A stretch of 64,000 nucleotides of DNA from positions 457,610 through 521,609 of the forward strand of contig BPKH01000001.1 of assembly GCA_026005035.1 (NCBI GenBank), given 5' to 3'. Position numbers and translations under genes: made by a program. Positions 31,158 through 40,824 of this stretch are shown piece after piece. Position 1 is the stretch's first letter. Every line of letters starts with the position of its first letter. The stretch comes from Porticoccaceae bacterium (GTDB taxonomy: Bacteria; Pseudomonadota; Gammaproteobacteria; Pseudomonadales; Porticoccaceae). A model generated the notes under the pieces. The model was given only the letters and a program-made list of their open reading frames with translations. It was not told the origin of the DNA and ran no database searches.

Positions 31158-32590
31158 TCAAAAGGCCAGGTTGGTGCCGATCAGCCAGACGTGGGAGTGC
31201 GCGTCGCGGTCGCTCACCGCCTGCCCAGCGGGCAGATTGCCCCCGGTGAGGAAGTTCAATGGCGCGTAGCCCTCGGTGCGCACGAATTCACCGAACACCT
31301 TGACCGACGGGAGGGGAAAGGCGGCCAGGCCCGCCACCCACTGGTCCTGGCGCTCCCAGGGCGCGCCGTCGGGACCCGCTGCGAAACGGCTGAACTCGAC
31401 GCTGGCGGCGGCCGGCCAGGGTCCGAGGGAGAAAGCCCGGCGCGCGCCCACCGCCCAGCTCGTGACGCGGCTCGCGCCAAACTGCGGCAGGTCGGGGTTG
31501 AAGGTGCCGGGCCAATGGTCCAGGGTCTGCGCCCATTCCCCCTGCAGCCGCCACCCCGCCCAGTCGAACCGGCCATAGAAGGCACGGGCCGGGTTTTCGT
31601 CCCGGCAGGCGGCGAAGTGGGTGATGGGGAACTCCTGGCAGTAGGCGCTGCCCCGCAGCCAAGACCCCCCGAGGGTGAGCACGCCCCCGCCCACGGCGCC
31701 GCGCCAGGAGAGGTCGGCGGCGAAGTTGTCGAGCCTGGAGGGCACGGCACTGTCGTCCACCGAGGTGTTGGCGGCGCGAAACTGGGCGCCCCCCTGCACG
31801 GCCATCAGCCGCAAATCGAACCCGGCCTGCCGCAGGCCCATCTGGGCGCCGAAGGCCAAGCCGCCGAAGGCGTGCCAGACGGTGGAGGCGGTGAAGGGAT
31901 TGACGGTGTCGGTGAGGGCAAAGGGGATCTCCACCTTGCCGATGAGCCCGTAGACCGGGAACCGCTCGAGATCGCCCCAGAGCACCCACCCGCGGCGCAA
32001 CTCCACCTGGTTGCGCTCGATGCTGGTGAGGGTGCCCGCGCCGAAGCTCTGCCCCGGGTGATAGAGGAACTCGGCGTAGCCGGTCAGCCAGTCGCCGAGG
32101 GCCGCGGCGAGACCCAACTGCGCCGAGTGGAGGACCGCCTCGGAGACGTGGCGAGTGCGCTGGTTGGCGGCGGTGGGATGGCGCATCAGATAGCCGAACT
32201 TGGCGGTGCGGTTGCTCTCCTGCCAGTCGGCCACCGCCGTCAGCGCCCCGCTCACCAGGAGCCCTTCGGCCAGTGCGTCGCGCGCCTCGAGGAGCAGAAG
32301 CGGCCGGCGGTTGATCTCCACCGTGGGGTCGAGGAGCCGGTAGCCCAGCGCCGGATCGCTCCGGACGAGGCTCCGCGGGGGCGGGCGGCGCGGGGGCTCG
32401 CGCGGCCAGGTCCTCGTGGAGCACCCGACCGCCGCGCAGCGCCTCCAATTCCCGGCGCAGCGCCGCATTCTCCCGCTCCAGGGCGTCCAGCCTTCGGGCG
32501 AGCTCCTCTAGGGTCGGGGGCGAAGCGACCGCCGCGCTCAAGACCCGCCCAGCACAGCGCGACCACCAGCCAGGAAGCCTTCCCGGCCAT
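31158..32590 (-). CDS. Outer-membrane beta-barrel (porin-like) protein, frame interrupted twice
   Basis: Three successive frames give one coherent protein. First comes a signal peptide (MAGKASWLVVALCWA), then a short coiled coil (LEELARRLDALERENAALRR). A long stretch of alternating barrel strands follows, ending in WLIGTNLAF with the C-terminal phenylalanine typical of barrel proteins. The breaks fall near 32544-32550 and 32377-32396. Deleting one base at each gives exactly 476 codons plus stop. The coiled-coil-plus-barrel layout resembles trimeric porins, but no specific substrate can be assigned. It starts 13 bases after the synthase-like gene on the same strand. Confidence 0.75.
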
Positions 32591-32603
32591 GGGGCATCCC
32601 TCC

Positions 32604-34169
32604 CTAGACGACGCGTTCCTCGGCGCGGGGCTGCGCGCTTTCGTGGAGCAACAGGTTGAGCATCCGCAGCGCCGCGTTGACCCCGGCGAACACCTGGTTG
32701 GCGTGGACGCCGCGGGTTTTGCGCTCGCGGCCGCTCGGCTCCCGCCAGGTGATGATGCACTCGGTCAAGGCGTCGCTGCGCCCGCCCCGGGGGATCTTCA
32801 CCTCGTAGTCGGAAAGCTCCGGCAGTGCCACGCCGAGCTCGCGGAAAATCGCCTCCACCGCGCGCATGAAAGCGTCGAAGCCGCCGCTGCCCTCGCCGCT
32901 CGCGCGGTGGCGCTCGCCGTCGATCAAGAGCTCCACCTCGGCCCGGGAAGGCGCCCCCAGGCAGCTCGTGAGGGTGCAGTCGCAGAGCTGAATGTGGGAA
33001 AAGTCGCGGCTCTCCAAGACGTCGGCGATGATGAAGGGCAGGTCGTCGGCGGTCACCTGATGCTTGGCGTCGCCGAGCGCCACCACCCGCTCCAACACCT
33101 TTCGGGTCTGCTCCGGCGACAGGCTGATGCCCAAAGCCTCCAGGTTTTTGATCACCGAGGCCTTGCCCGACAGCTTGCCCAGGGCGTAGCTGCGCACCCG
33201 GCCGAACCGTTCCGGGTTGAGGCGGCTGTAGTACAGCCCCCCCTTGTGGTCCCCGTCGGCGTGGATGCCCGCCGTCTGGGTGAAGACGTCGGCGCCGACG
33301 ATGGGGGCGTTGGCGGGGATCCACTTGCCGGAAAAGTTTTCCACCATCCGCGCCACCGGCACGATGGCCCGCTCGTCGATGGCAAGCTCCGCGCCCAACA
33401 GATCCTTGAGGGCCACCGCCACCTCCGCCAGGGAGACGTTGCCCGCCCGCTCGCCCAGGCAGTTGACGGTGCAGTGGATGGAGCGGATCCCCGCCTCCAC
33501 CGCCGCCAACACGTTGGCCAGGGCGAGCCCGTAGTCGTTGTGGGGGTGAAAGTCGAAGTGGAGCTCGGGGAAGCGGCGGATCATGTCGGCGAGGCTCGCG
33601 CGCACCTCCCAGGGCGCCAACACCCCCAGGGTGTCGGGCAACATGAAGTGGCCGATGCCGAGGTCCGCGAGCCGCTCCACCAGCGCAAAGACGTAGTCGG
33701 GGCTGTCCCGGTAGCCGTTGGACCAGTCCTCCAGGTAGACGTTCACGGCGAGGCCGCGGCTCTGGGCGTACTCCACGGTGCGGCGGATGGCCGCCACGTG
33801 GCCGTCCAGGTCGGTGCCCAGTTGGGCCCGGCAGTGCCGCTCGCTGCCCTTGGTGAGCAGGTTGATCACCCGCCCGCCGGCGCTGGCGATCCAGTCCACG
33901 CTGCGCCGGTGGTCGACGAAGCCGAGCACCTCGATGCGCCCGTCGAGCCCCTCTCCCCGCGCCCAGTCGAGAATGGCCGCCACCGCCTCCCGCTCACCTT
34001 CCGAGACGCCGGCGGAGGCCACCTCGATCCGGTCCACGCCCAGGTTGACGAGCAGCGCCCGGGCGATGGCCGCCTTCTCCTCGGCGGAAAAGGAAACCCC
34101 CTGGGTCTGTTCGCCATCGCGCAGGGTGGTGTCCAGAAGCTCGATGCGCAGCGGCTGGTTGCGGTCCAT
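32604..34169 (-). CDS. 2-isopropylmalate/citramalate synthase-family enzyme
   Basis: The 521-residue enzyme belongs to the DRE-TIM metallolyase group that condenses acetyl-CoA with a 2-oxo acid. It has IELLDTTLRDGEQTQGVSF near the start, VNVYLEDWSNGYRDSP, metal ligands in FDFHPHNDYGLALANVL and GERAGNVSLAEVAV. A C-terminal LeuA-type dimer/allosteric domain covers about residues 385-505. The sequence resembles the LeuA/CimA variants with an EDWSNG motif rather than E. coli LeuA. The acceptor substrate (2-oxoisovalerate or pyruvate) cannot be fixed by eye. ATG 34169 gives the conserved N-terminus. Confidence 0.85.
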   Translation of the reverse strand: MDRNQPLRIELLDTTLRDGEQTQGVSFSAEEKAAIARALLVNLGVDRIEVASAGVSEGEREAVAAILDWARGEGLDGRIEVLGFVDHRRSVDWIASAGGRVINLLTKGSERHCRAQLGTDLDGHVAAIRRTVEYAQSRGLAVNVYLEDWSNGYRDSPDYVFALVERLADLGIGHFMLPDTLGVLAPWEVRASLADMIRRFPELHFDFHPHNDYGLALANVLAAVEAGIRSIHCTVNCLGERAGNVSLAEVAVALKDLLGAELAIDERAIVPVARMVENFSGKWIPANAPIVGADVFTQTAGIHADGDHKGGLYYSRLNPERFGRVRSYALGKLSGKASVIKNLEALGISLSPEQTRKVLERVVALGDAKHQVTADDLPFIIADVLESRDFSHIQLCDCTLTSCLGAPSRAEVELLIDGERHRASGEGSGGFDAFMRAVEAIFRELGVALPELSDYEVKIPRGGRSDALTECIITWREPSGRERKTRGVHANQVFAGVNAALRMLNLLLHESAQPRAEERVV

Positions 34170-34200
34170 GGCAGGTCGGATCAGCGGAGCAAGGGACGCA

Positions 34201-36210
34201 TTATCCCCCCTTGGAGCGGCGCCGTCCAACGGGGATCACCTCGGCTGGGGGGCGGTGTGCGCCCCCTTGCGGCCGGTAGCCGATGGCCGGGTGGGCGAGG
34301 CGCGCGGCCAGCGCCGCCCGGTCGCCCGCAGCGAGGCAGGCCTCGATCTCGTCGAGCAGGCGCGCCAGCTCTTCCCACCGGGGCGGCTCCTCGATGGCCC
34401 GAAAGATCTTCGGGTGGCGGGTCGGTTCGGCGGCGTCGTCCACCAGCAACTCCTCGCACAACTTCTCGCCGGGGCGGATGCCGGTGTAGACGATCTCGAT
34501 GTCGCCGTCGGGATGGTCGCGGTCGCGCACCGTGAGGCCCGACAGGTGGATGAGGCGCCGGGCCAGGTCGTCGATCTTCACCGGCGGTCCCATGTCGAGC
34601 ACGAACAGATCCCCGCCCCGGCTCAGGGCGTTGGCCTGGAGCACCAGTTCCGCCGCCTCGGGGATGGTCATGAAGTAGCGGGTCACCTCCGGGTGGGTGA
34701 CGGTCACCGGCCCGCCGCGCCGGATCTGGCTGCGGAAGCGGGGGATCACCGAACCGGAGGAATCGAGCACATTGCCGAAGCGCACCAGCGTGAAGCGGGT
34801 GCGGTTGATCACCGTCGGCGCGCCGCTGTGCTCCTCGAGTCCAAGGGCGGTGGGGGAAAAGGCCGCCTCCCGGGCCAGGGCCAACACCGCCAGCTCCGCC
34901 AACCGCTTGGTGACCCCCATCAGATTGCCGGGGCGGACCGCCTTGTCGGTGGAGACCAGGACGAACTGCTCCACGCCGGCGCGGATCGCCGCCCGGGCCA
35001 CGCAAAGGGTGCCGCGGACGTTGTTGCGGAACCCCTGGGGGGCGTTCACCTCCACCAGGGGGACATGCTTGTAGGCGGCCGCGTGGTAGACGGTTTGGAT
35101 CTGGTGTTCGACCATCACCCGGTGGACCCAAGCCTCGTCGAGCACCGACCCGAGCAAGAATTCCAGCTGGACGTCGCCGGCCAGCCCGGCCTCCACCAGC
35201 TCGCCGTGGATGCGGTAGAGGGCGTACTCGCTGTGGTCGAGGAGCACCACCCGGGTGGGGCGGTACTTGAGCACCTGGCGGGCCAGTTCCCCGCCGATGG
35301 ACCCGCCGCCGCCGGTCACCAGAATGCTGCGCCCGCGAATGGACCCCTCGAGGAGGGCCTCGTCGGGGGGAACCGCCTCCCGGCCGAGGATGTCGGCCAC
35401 GTCCACCTCGCGGATGGCGTCCACCCGCACCCGCCCCTGGGCCAGCTCTTCCAGGGAGGGAACCGAGCGCACGCGGACGTCGAACCGCTCCAGAAAGCGG
35501 ATGATCTCCTGGCGGCGGCGCCGCCCCGCCGAGGGCAGGGCGAGGAGGACCTCCAGGGCCGGATAGACCTCCATCAGGCGCGGCAGCTCCGCCGGGGGAT
35601 AGACCTTGAGCCCGCTGACCACGTGGCCCTGTAGCGCCGCGTCGTCGTCGAGGAAGGCCACCGGGGCGAGCTGCCCGCCCCGGTTCAGGGCGGCCACCAG
35701 TTCGCGCCCCGCGGCGCCCGCCCCGTAGACCGCCACCGGCCGCCCCGACAGGCGCCGCGCCGCCCGGCTGGCAAAGCTCGCAGTGAGCGGTGCCCCGTGC
35801 AGCCAGTGGCCCGCCAGCAGGCGGAGGCTGAAAAGGGCGAAAATGGCCACCACCCACCAGGCGAGCAACACGCCGCGCGGCAGGAGAGGCTCGGTGGGCA
35901 CCAGGAAAAAGACGAACAGCCCCACCAACAGGCCCACGGAGACCCCCCGCCCGAGCACCCAGGCCACCTCGGTGCCGCTGTAGCGGGTGACCACGCTGTA
36001 CAGGCCGAGCCGCTCCAGGGCGAGGAGCACCGCCACCGGCAGCACCAGGAAAGCGGGCAGCCAGGTGGCCACCAACTGCGCCACCGGCCACCCCAGGTGG
36101 AGCCACAGGCAGGCGGCCAGCCCCAACTCCAGCAGGGCGAGGTCGGCGGCGGCGAGCAGCGCCCGCTTGACCGAGCGCGGCAGGCGGATCAGCCGTTCCC
36201 TGAGGTCCAT
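34201..36210 (-). CDS. CapD/FlaA1/PglF-type nucleotide-sugar 4,6-dehydratase
   Basis: The 669-residue membrane enzyme resembles UDP-N-acetylglucosamine 4,6-dehydratases that open amino-sugar synthesis for surface glycans. Four N-terminal hydrophobic helices (about residues 15-115) precede a first nucleotide-fold domain (VAVYGAGAAGRELVAAL). The catalytic short-chain dehydrogenase domain follows (ILVTGGGGSIGGELARQ, HAAAYKHVPLVE, FVLVSTDKAVRPGNLMGVTK). The ATG at 36210 lies inside the 3' end of the TolC-like gene (22-base overlap). Sugar modification is thus translationally tied to the secretion operon, which suggests a role in glycosylating the exported product. Confidence 0.9.
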   Translation of the reverse strand: MDLRERLIRLPRSVKRALLAAADLALLELGLAACLWLHLGWPVAQLVATWLPAFLVLPVAVLLALERLGLYSVVTRYSGTEVAWVLGRGVSVGLLVGLFVFFLVPTEPLLPRGVLLAWWVVAIFALFSLRLLAGHWLHGAPLTASFASRAARRLSGRPVAVYGAGAAGRELVAALNRGGQLAPVAFLDDDAALQGHVVSGLKVYPPAELPRLMEVYPALEVLLALPSAGRRRRQEIIRFLERFDVRVRSVPSLEELAQGRVRVDAIREVDVADILGREAVPPDEALLEGSIRGRSILVTGGGGSIGGELARQVLKYRPTRVVLLDHSEYALYRIHGELVEAGLAGDVQLEFLLGSVLDEAWVHRVMVEHQIQTVYHAAAYKHVPLVEVNAPQGFRNNVRGTLCVARAAIRAGVEQFVLVSTDKAVRPGNLMGVTKRLAELAVLALAREAAFSPTALGLEEHSGAPTVINRTRFTLVRFGNVLDSSGSVIPRFRSQIRRGGPVTVTHPEVTRYFMTIPEAAELVLQANALSRGGDLFVLDMGPPVKIDDLARRLIHLSGLTVRDRDHPDGDIEIVYTGIRPGEKLCEELLVDDAAEPTRHPKIFRAIEEPPRWEELARLLDEIEACLAAGDRAALAARLAHPAIGYRPQGGAHRPPAEVIPVGRRRSKGG

Positions 36211-37547
36211 GCGGTCTCCGCGGCGGGGGATTCGAGCCAGCGGTCGATGTGGGCGATCTCCGCCTCGGTGAGCGCGCCCGCCACCTGGAAGAGCGCGGTG
36301 CGCGCCGCCATCAGGTCGTACCAAGCCTGCCGGTGGTCGCGGCGCGCCTGATAGAGGGTCTCGGCGGCGGTGAGCACGTCCACCACGGTCACCGTGCCGT
36401 ACTCGTAGCCCTTTTGTTGGGCGGCGAAGGATTGCTCCGCCGAGACCACCGCCTGGGCGGTGGCCGCCACTCGCTGGATGGCGCTTCGGGCGTTGAGGAA
36501 GGCCTCGCGCACCTCGCGGCGCACCTGGCGGTCGGTGGCGGCCAGCTGCTGGAGGGCATAGCGCAGTCGGGCGCGGGCCTCGTCCACCCGGGCGCTGGTC
36601 TGTCCCCCGGTGTAGAGGGGCAGGTTGAAATTGAGGGCCGCCACGTAGGTCTCGTACTGGGGATTCTGGACGTTGTCGTAACCGATATCGCTCTCCAGGG
36701 CGGAGAGGGCGAGGGTCAGGGTCGGCCAGTGTTGGCCAGCCGCCTCCTTGACCCGCTTGGAGGCCGCCTCCACCGCGTGGCGGGCGGCGGCGAGCTCCCG
36801 GTTGGCGGCCAGCGCCCGCCGCGTCCAGTCCTCGAGCGAGCCGGGCTGCCAATCCACCACCAGCGACTCGCGCAGGGTGGGAAAGGGCTCGTCCACCGGC
36901 CGTCCCAGCACCTCCGCCAGCTGCTCGCGGGCCATGGCCACCTCGTTCTGGGCGTCCAGTTCCCGGGAGCGCAGCAGGTCGACCCGGGCGCGCAGGGCGA
37001 GCACATCGGTGACGGCGGCCAGTTGCCGCTGGTGGCGGGCTTCGGCCTGGGCGAGCTGCCGTTCGGCGGCGGCCAACTCGGCGCGCACAAAGGCCAGATT
37101 GTCCTCGGCGGCGAGCACCGCGGTGTAGCGGTTCACCACGTCCACCGCCACCTCGCCGCGGATCTCCGCCAGGCGCGCCAGGTACTCTTCGGCCTCCTTG
37201 CTGGCCGCGCGCCAGCCCTCCCAGGCGGATTTGTCGAACAGCACCTGGTTCAGACTCGCGCTCACCCGCTCGCCGTTGTAGACCTCGCGGGGCAGATCGG
37301 TGCCGGTGGCCGTGGAGGTGTCCCGCGCGGTGCGGGTGCGCACCGCCTGGATGCCCACCTGGGGGAGCAGCCGGCCGCGGCTTTGGTCTTCTCGCGCCTG
37401 GAAGATCGCCGCCTCCGCCTCGGCACGCAACAGGCGCGCATCGGAGGCGAGGCTTTCCCGGTAGATCTCGAGCAGACTCGAGGCCGCCGCACCCTGCGCG
37501 AGTCCAACCGCCAAGAGCGCGACGAGGACTTTGCGCGCGGACATCAT
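36189..37547 (-). CDS. TolC-family outer-membrane channel of the type I secretion system
   Basis: The 452-residue protein has a cleavable signal peptide (VLVALLAVGLAQGAAAS). Two TolC-type repeats of long coiled-coil helices and barrel strands follow; TAVLAAEDNLAFVRAELAAAE is in the first, and FNLPLYTGGQTSARVDEARA marks the second. It forms the trimeric exit duct through the outer membrane. Two adjacent ATGs (37547 and 37544) are possible, and the second has better spacing from AAGGAG. It overlaps the adaptor gene by about 4 bases and capD by 22. Confidence 0.92.
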   Translation of the reverse strand: MMSARKVLVALLAVGLAQGAAASSLLEIYRESLASDARLLRAEAEAAIFQAREDQSRGRLLPQVGIQAVRTRTARDTSTATGTDLPREVYNGERVSASLNQVLFDKSAWEGWRAASKEAEEYLARLAEIRGEVAVDVVNRYTAVLAAEDNLAFVRAELAAAERQLAQAEARHQRQLAAVTDVLALRARVDLLRSRELDAQNEVAMAREQLAEVLGRPVDEPFPTLRESLVVDWQPGSLEDWTRRALAANRELAAARHAVEAASKRVKEAAGQHWPTLTLALSALESDIGYDNVQNPQYETYVAALNFNLPLYTGGQTSARVDEARARLRYALQQLAATDRQVRREVREAFLNARSAIQRVAATAQAVVSAEQSFAAQQKGYEYGTVTVVDVLTAAETLYQARRDHRQAWYDLMAARTALFQVAGALTEAEIAHIDRWLESPAAETAWTSGNG

Positions 37548-38902
37548 TGCTCCTTGAGAGAGAGCGCCAGAGCGTCGCGGGCCGGCTGAAGCAGATACTG
37601 AAGGAGGGTGCGCTCACCGGTGACGATGAGCACGTCGGCCGGCATGCCGGGGACGATGGTCAGCCCAGCGAGCTCTTCGGTGTGCAGCCCCTCTTCGCTC
37701 ACCTCGATGGTGGCGGGGTAGTAGGGAGTGCCCGTCTTCTCGTCCACCAGCCGGTCGGCGCCCACCTTGGTGACCACCCCCTCCACCGTCGGCGTGCTGC
37801 GCCGGTTGAAGGCGCTGAAGCGCACCCGCGCCGGCTGTCCGGCCGCCACCGAGTCGATGTCCGTGGGCTTGACCCGGGCCTCGATCACCAGTTCCTCTCC
37901 TTCCGGCACGATCTCCATGAGCGGCGTGCCGCCCTGGATCACGGCCCCCACGGTGTGCACCCTGAGGCCCAGCACCCGTCCGGTGGCGGGGGCGCGGATC
38001 ACCGTGCGCTCCACCCGGTCGCGGATGGCGGTGAGCCGCTCCCGCAGGTCGAAGACCTCGGCCTGGACCCGAGCCAGTTCGTCCACCACCTCGGTGCGGA
38101 ACTGTTTGTCCAGTTGCAGCATCTGCAGGCGGGTCTCGCCGATCTGCATCTTGGCCTGGGCGATCTGGGTGCGCCGCTCGGCGATCTCGGCGCGGGTGCG
38201 GGCGGCCGCCCGCTCGAGCTCGACGATCCGGGTCTTCTCCACGAAGCCCTCTTGCAACAGCGCCTTGAGGTCCGCGGCCTCCGCCTCGTAGGAGGCGACG
38301 AGCCCCTCCTGGGTGCGAATCAGCTCCTCGAGCCCGGCGATCTGGGATTCCAACTGGGCGATGCGGCTTTGCAGCACCTCCTGCTCCCCTTCCCGGGCGG
38401 CCTTGCGGGCGTTGAAGATGCCCCGCTCGTTGGCCATCGCCTCCTGGGCGCGGGGATCGTCCACGGCGAGATCGGGGTGGAACTGGATCTCGGGGAGGCC
38501 GTCCCGCTCGGCGATCAGGCGGCTCTCCTTGGCCAGCGCCACGTAGTATTGGCCGGTGAGCACCCCCAGTTCGGCGGCGAACTGGGTCTTGTCGAGGAGG
38601 ATGAGGGGCTGTCCTTCCACCACCTCGTCCCCCTCGGCCACCAGAATCTCGCGGACGATGCCGCCCTCCAGGTGCTGCACCGTCTTGCGGTTGCCCTTCA
38701 CCGTCACCACCCCCGGGGCGATGGCGGCGCTCTCCAGGGGCGCGAAGGCGGCCCACAGGCCGAACACCCCGAAGGCCACGGCGAGCACCGCGAGGCCGAT
38801 GAGGCGGGGCTTGCGGTCGGAGGTCTCGAGGACCGGCCCGTCCCCCGGGGAAGAAAGGGACTGCTTTTCCTGTTCCTCGGGCAACAGGGCGCGCACGTTC
38901 AT
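37544..38902 (-). CDS. HlyD/PrtE-type periplasmic adaptor of the type I secretion system
   Basis: The 452-residue protein has one N-terminal membrane helix (LIGLAVLAVAFGVFGLWAAF, near residues 34-53). A split lipoyl/barrel-sandwich domain follows (KTVQHLEGGIVREILVAEGD and IRAPATGRVLGLRVHTVG), with long coiled-coil hairpins between (about 150-300). The C-terminal beta-barrel ends in IVPGMPADVLIVTGERTLLQYL, a classic HlyD-family ending. It bridges the ABC transporter and the outer-membrane channel. It overlaps both neighbouring genes by 4 bases. Confidence 0.95.
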   Translation of the reverse strand: MNVRALLPEEQEKQSLSSPGDGPVLETSDRKPRLIGLAVLAVAFGVFGLWAAFAPLESAAIAPGVVTVKGNRKTVQHLEGGIVREILVAEGDEVVEGQPLILLDKTQFAAELGVLTGQYYVALAKESRLIAERDGLPEIQFHPDLAVDDPRAQEAMANERGIFNARKAAREGEQEVLQSRIAQLESQIAGLEELIRTQEGLVASYEAEAADLKALLQEGFVEKTRIVELERAAARTRAEIAERRTQIAQAKMQIGETRLQMLQLDKQFRTEVVDELARVQAEVFDLRERLTAIRDRVERTVIRAPATGRVLGLRVHTVGAVIQGGTPLMEIVPEGEELVIEARVKPTDIDSVAAGQPARVRFSAFNRRSTPTVEGVVTKVGADRLVDEKTGTPYYPATIEVSEEGLHTEELAGLTIVPGMPADVLIVTGERTLLQYLLQPARDALALSLKEQ

Positions 38903-40686
38903 CGCCCTCCCTCCCGGCCGGCCGCCACCTTGGGCTCAGCGGTCACCTGCGGTGCACCCCCGCCTCCCCGGGCTTGTGCACCGCGGGCGGCCCGCGCCTG
39001 GTTCTCGGCGGCCTTGAGGGCGGCGAGGACCTTGTCGCGGGTGTCGAAGAGGACGATCTTGCCGTCGGCCATCACCATGATCCGGTCCACCAGGCGCAGG
39101 ATGTTGGGCCTATGGGTGACGAGCAGGGTGGTCGCCCCCCGCGCCTTGAGCCCCTGGATGCAGCGGGCGAGGGCCGCCTCCCCCTGGTCGTCCAGATTGG
39201 AGTTGGGCTCGTCGAGCACCACCAACACCGGATCGCCGTAGAGGGCGCGGGCGAGGGCGATGCGCTGGCGCTGCCCGCCGGACAGGTTGACCCCGCCCGG
39301 GCCGATCTGGGTGTCGTAGCCCTGGGGCAGCTGCAGGATCAGCTCGTGGACCCCGGCCGCCTGGGCCGCAGCCACCACCTTCTCGGGCACCACCTCGTCG
39401 AAGCGGGCGATGTTTTCCGCCACGGTGCCGGCGAACAGTTCGATGTCCTGGGGCAGGTAGCCCAGATAGGGGCCGAGCTCGCGGCGGTTGTAGTGTTGGA
39501 TTTCCGCCCCGTCCAGGCGGATCTTGCCGGCCATGGGCGGCCAGATGCCGAGAATGCCGCGCACCAGGGTGGTCTTGCCCGAGGCGCTCGGGCCGATGAT
39601 GGCCACCGTCTCGCCGGCGGCGATCTCGAAGCTCACCCCCTTGACGATGGGCTTTTGCTGGTGGATCGGGCCGATCACCGCCTGCTCGGCGGTGATGCGC
39701 CCCTTGGGCGGCGGCAGGCTCATCCGCGGTTGCTCGGGCGGAATGCGGTCGAGGAGCTCCACCAGCCGCCGGTACTGAGTGCGCGCGGTGACGAACTGGC
39801 GCCAGGAGCCGATCAAGACGTCCACCGGCGCGAGCGCCCGGCCGAGGAGGATGGAGCCGGCGATCATGGCACCGGGGCTGATCTGGTGGTCGAGCACCAG
39901 CACCGCCCCCATGCCCAGGATCAGCGACTGCACGGTCAGGCGGAACACTTTCGAGCCGGTGGAAAAGCCGCTCGCCTTTTCGCTCGCCACCGTCTGCCAG
40001 TAGAGGGATTCGGCGGCGTGCCGCCGCCAGCGCCGGCGGATGGGCTCGAGCATGCCCATCGACTCGATCACCTCGGCGTTGCGCAGGTTGGTGGAGGCCA
40101 CGTTCTGGGCCGCGTTGAGCTGCTTGGCCGACTCCTCGATGAGCCGCGCCGTGCGCCGCTCGTTGAAGACGGCGAGGACGATCAGCACCGTGGCGGCGAA
40201 CACCCCGATTGCCCCGTACCACGGACTGAAGATGAACAACACCAACAGGTACAGGGGAAGCCACGGGGCGTCGAAGAAGGCGAAAAAGCCGTTGCCGGTC
40301 ATGAACTGGCGCAGGCCGTCGAGGTCCTTGAGGGGCTGGGCGTCGCTCACCGCCCCGCCCGAGTAGAGGGACTGGCGGAAACTGGTGTCGAACATCCGGT
40401 CTTTCAACAGGTCGTCCAGCTTGGAGCTCACCCGCACCAGCATCCGCGAGCGCACCCACTCCAAAAGCCCCATGGTGACGAGCAGGAAGACCAGAATCAG
40501 GGTGAGCATCACGAGCGTCATGTGGCTGCCGCTCGACAGCACCCGATTGAAGGTCTGCATCATGTAAAAGGCCGGCGCCAACATCAGCAGGTTGATGAAG
40601 AAGCTGAAGGTGCCGGCGATCAGGAAAGAGTCCTTGCACAACCCCAAGGCCCGCTTGAGGTCGTTTCTGGTCAGTGGCTGGGCCAT
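38899..40686 (-). CDS. Type I secretion ABC transporter, PrtD family
   Basis: The 595-residue protein fuses a six-helix permease domain (about residues 20-310) to an ATPase domain (about 330-560). Walker A (GPSASGKTT), the signature LSGGQRQRIALARAL, Walker B (VLVVLDEPNSNLDD) and the H-loop (LLVTHRP) are all intact. There is no N-terminal C39 peptidase domain, so it belongs to the PrtD/AprD type, which exports RTX proteins with an uncleaved C-terminal signal. A variable alanine/glycine-rich tail ends the protein. It is the first transporter gene of the operon. Confidence 0.95.
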   Translation of the reverse strand: MAQPLTRNDLKRALGLCKDSFLIAGTFSFFINLLMLAPAFYMMQTFNRVLSSGSHMTLVMLTLILVFLLVTMGLLEWVRSRMLVRVSSKLDDLLKDRMFDTSFRQSLYSGGAVSDAQPLKDLDGLRQFMTGNGFFAFFDAPWLPLYLLVLFIFSPWYGAIGVFAATVLIVLAVFNERRTARLIEESAKQLNAAQNVASTNLRNAEVIESMGMLEPIRRRWRRHAAESLYWQTVASEKASGFSTGSKVFRLTVQSLILGMGAVLVLDHQISPGAMIAGSILLGRALAPVDVLIGSWRQFVTARTQYRRLVELLDRIPPEQPRMSLPPPKGRITAEQAVIGPIHQQKPIVKGVSFEIAAGETVAIIGPSASGKTTLVRGILGIWPPMAGKIRLDGAEIQHYNRRELGPYLGYLPQDIELFAGTVAENIARFDEVVPEKVVAAAQAAGVHELILQLPQGYDTQIGPGGVNLSGGQRQRIALARALYGDPVLVVLDEPNSNLDDQGEAALARCIQGLKARGATTLLVTHRPNILRLVDRIMVMADGKIVLFDTRDKVLAALKAAENQARAARGAQARGGGGAPQVTAEPKVAAGREGGR

Positions 40687-40762
40687 GTGGAGTTCCGATC
40701 AGGTTGGCGGCTGCGGCTTGCCCGCTCGCCATGAGAAATGATGTCCGATTCTAGCAAATCAA

Positions 40763-40782
40763 GGCCGCCCTGGCGGGCGGCC
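40763..40782 (-). terminator. Hairpin between the small gene pair and the secretion operon
   Basis: GGCCGCCC-TGGC-GGGCGGCC is a perfect 8-base stem with a 4-base loop. On the minus strand it is followed by TTGATTTGC, a short T-containing tract. It lies 40 bases after the stop of the 175-residue gene and 77 bases before the transporter start. It may end or attenuate transcription of the two small genes. Confidence 0.45.
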
Positions 40783-40824
40783 GGGGAGCAATTGCGCAAA
40801 ACGTGAAGCCGGTCACGCCCGGGA

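Noticed and set aside
31191-34535. An 1114-codon plus-strand open frame across the barrel and synthase genes
   Set aside because: It spans parts of three genes in antisense and has no domain features; it is an artefact of base composition.
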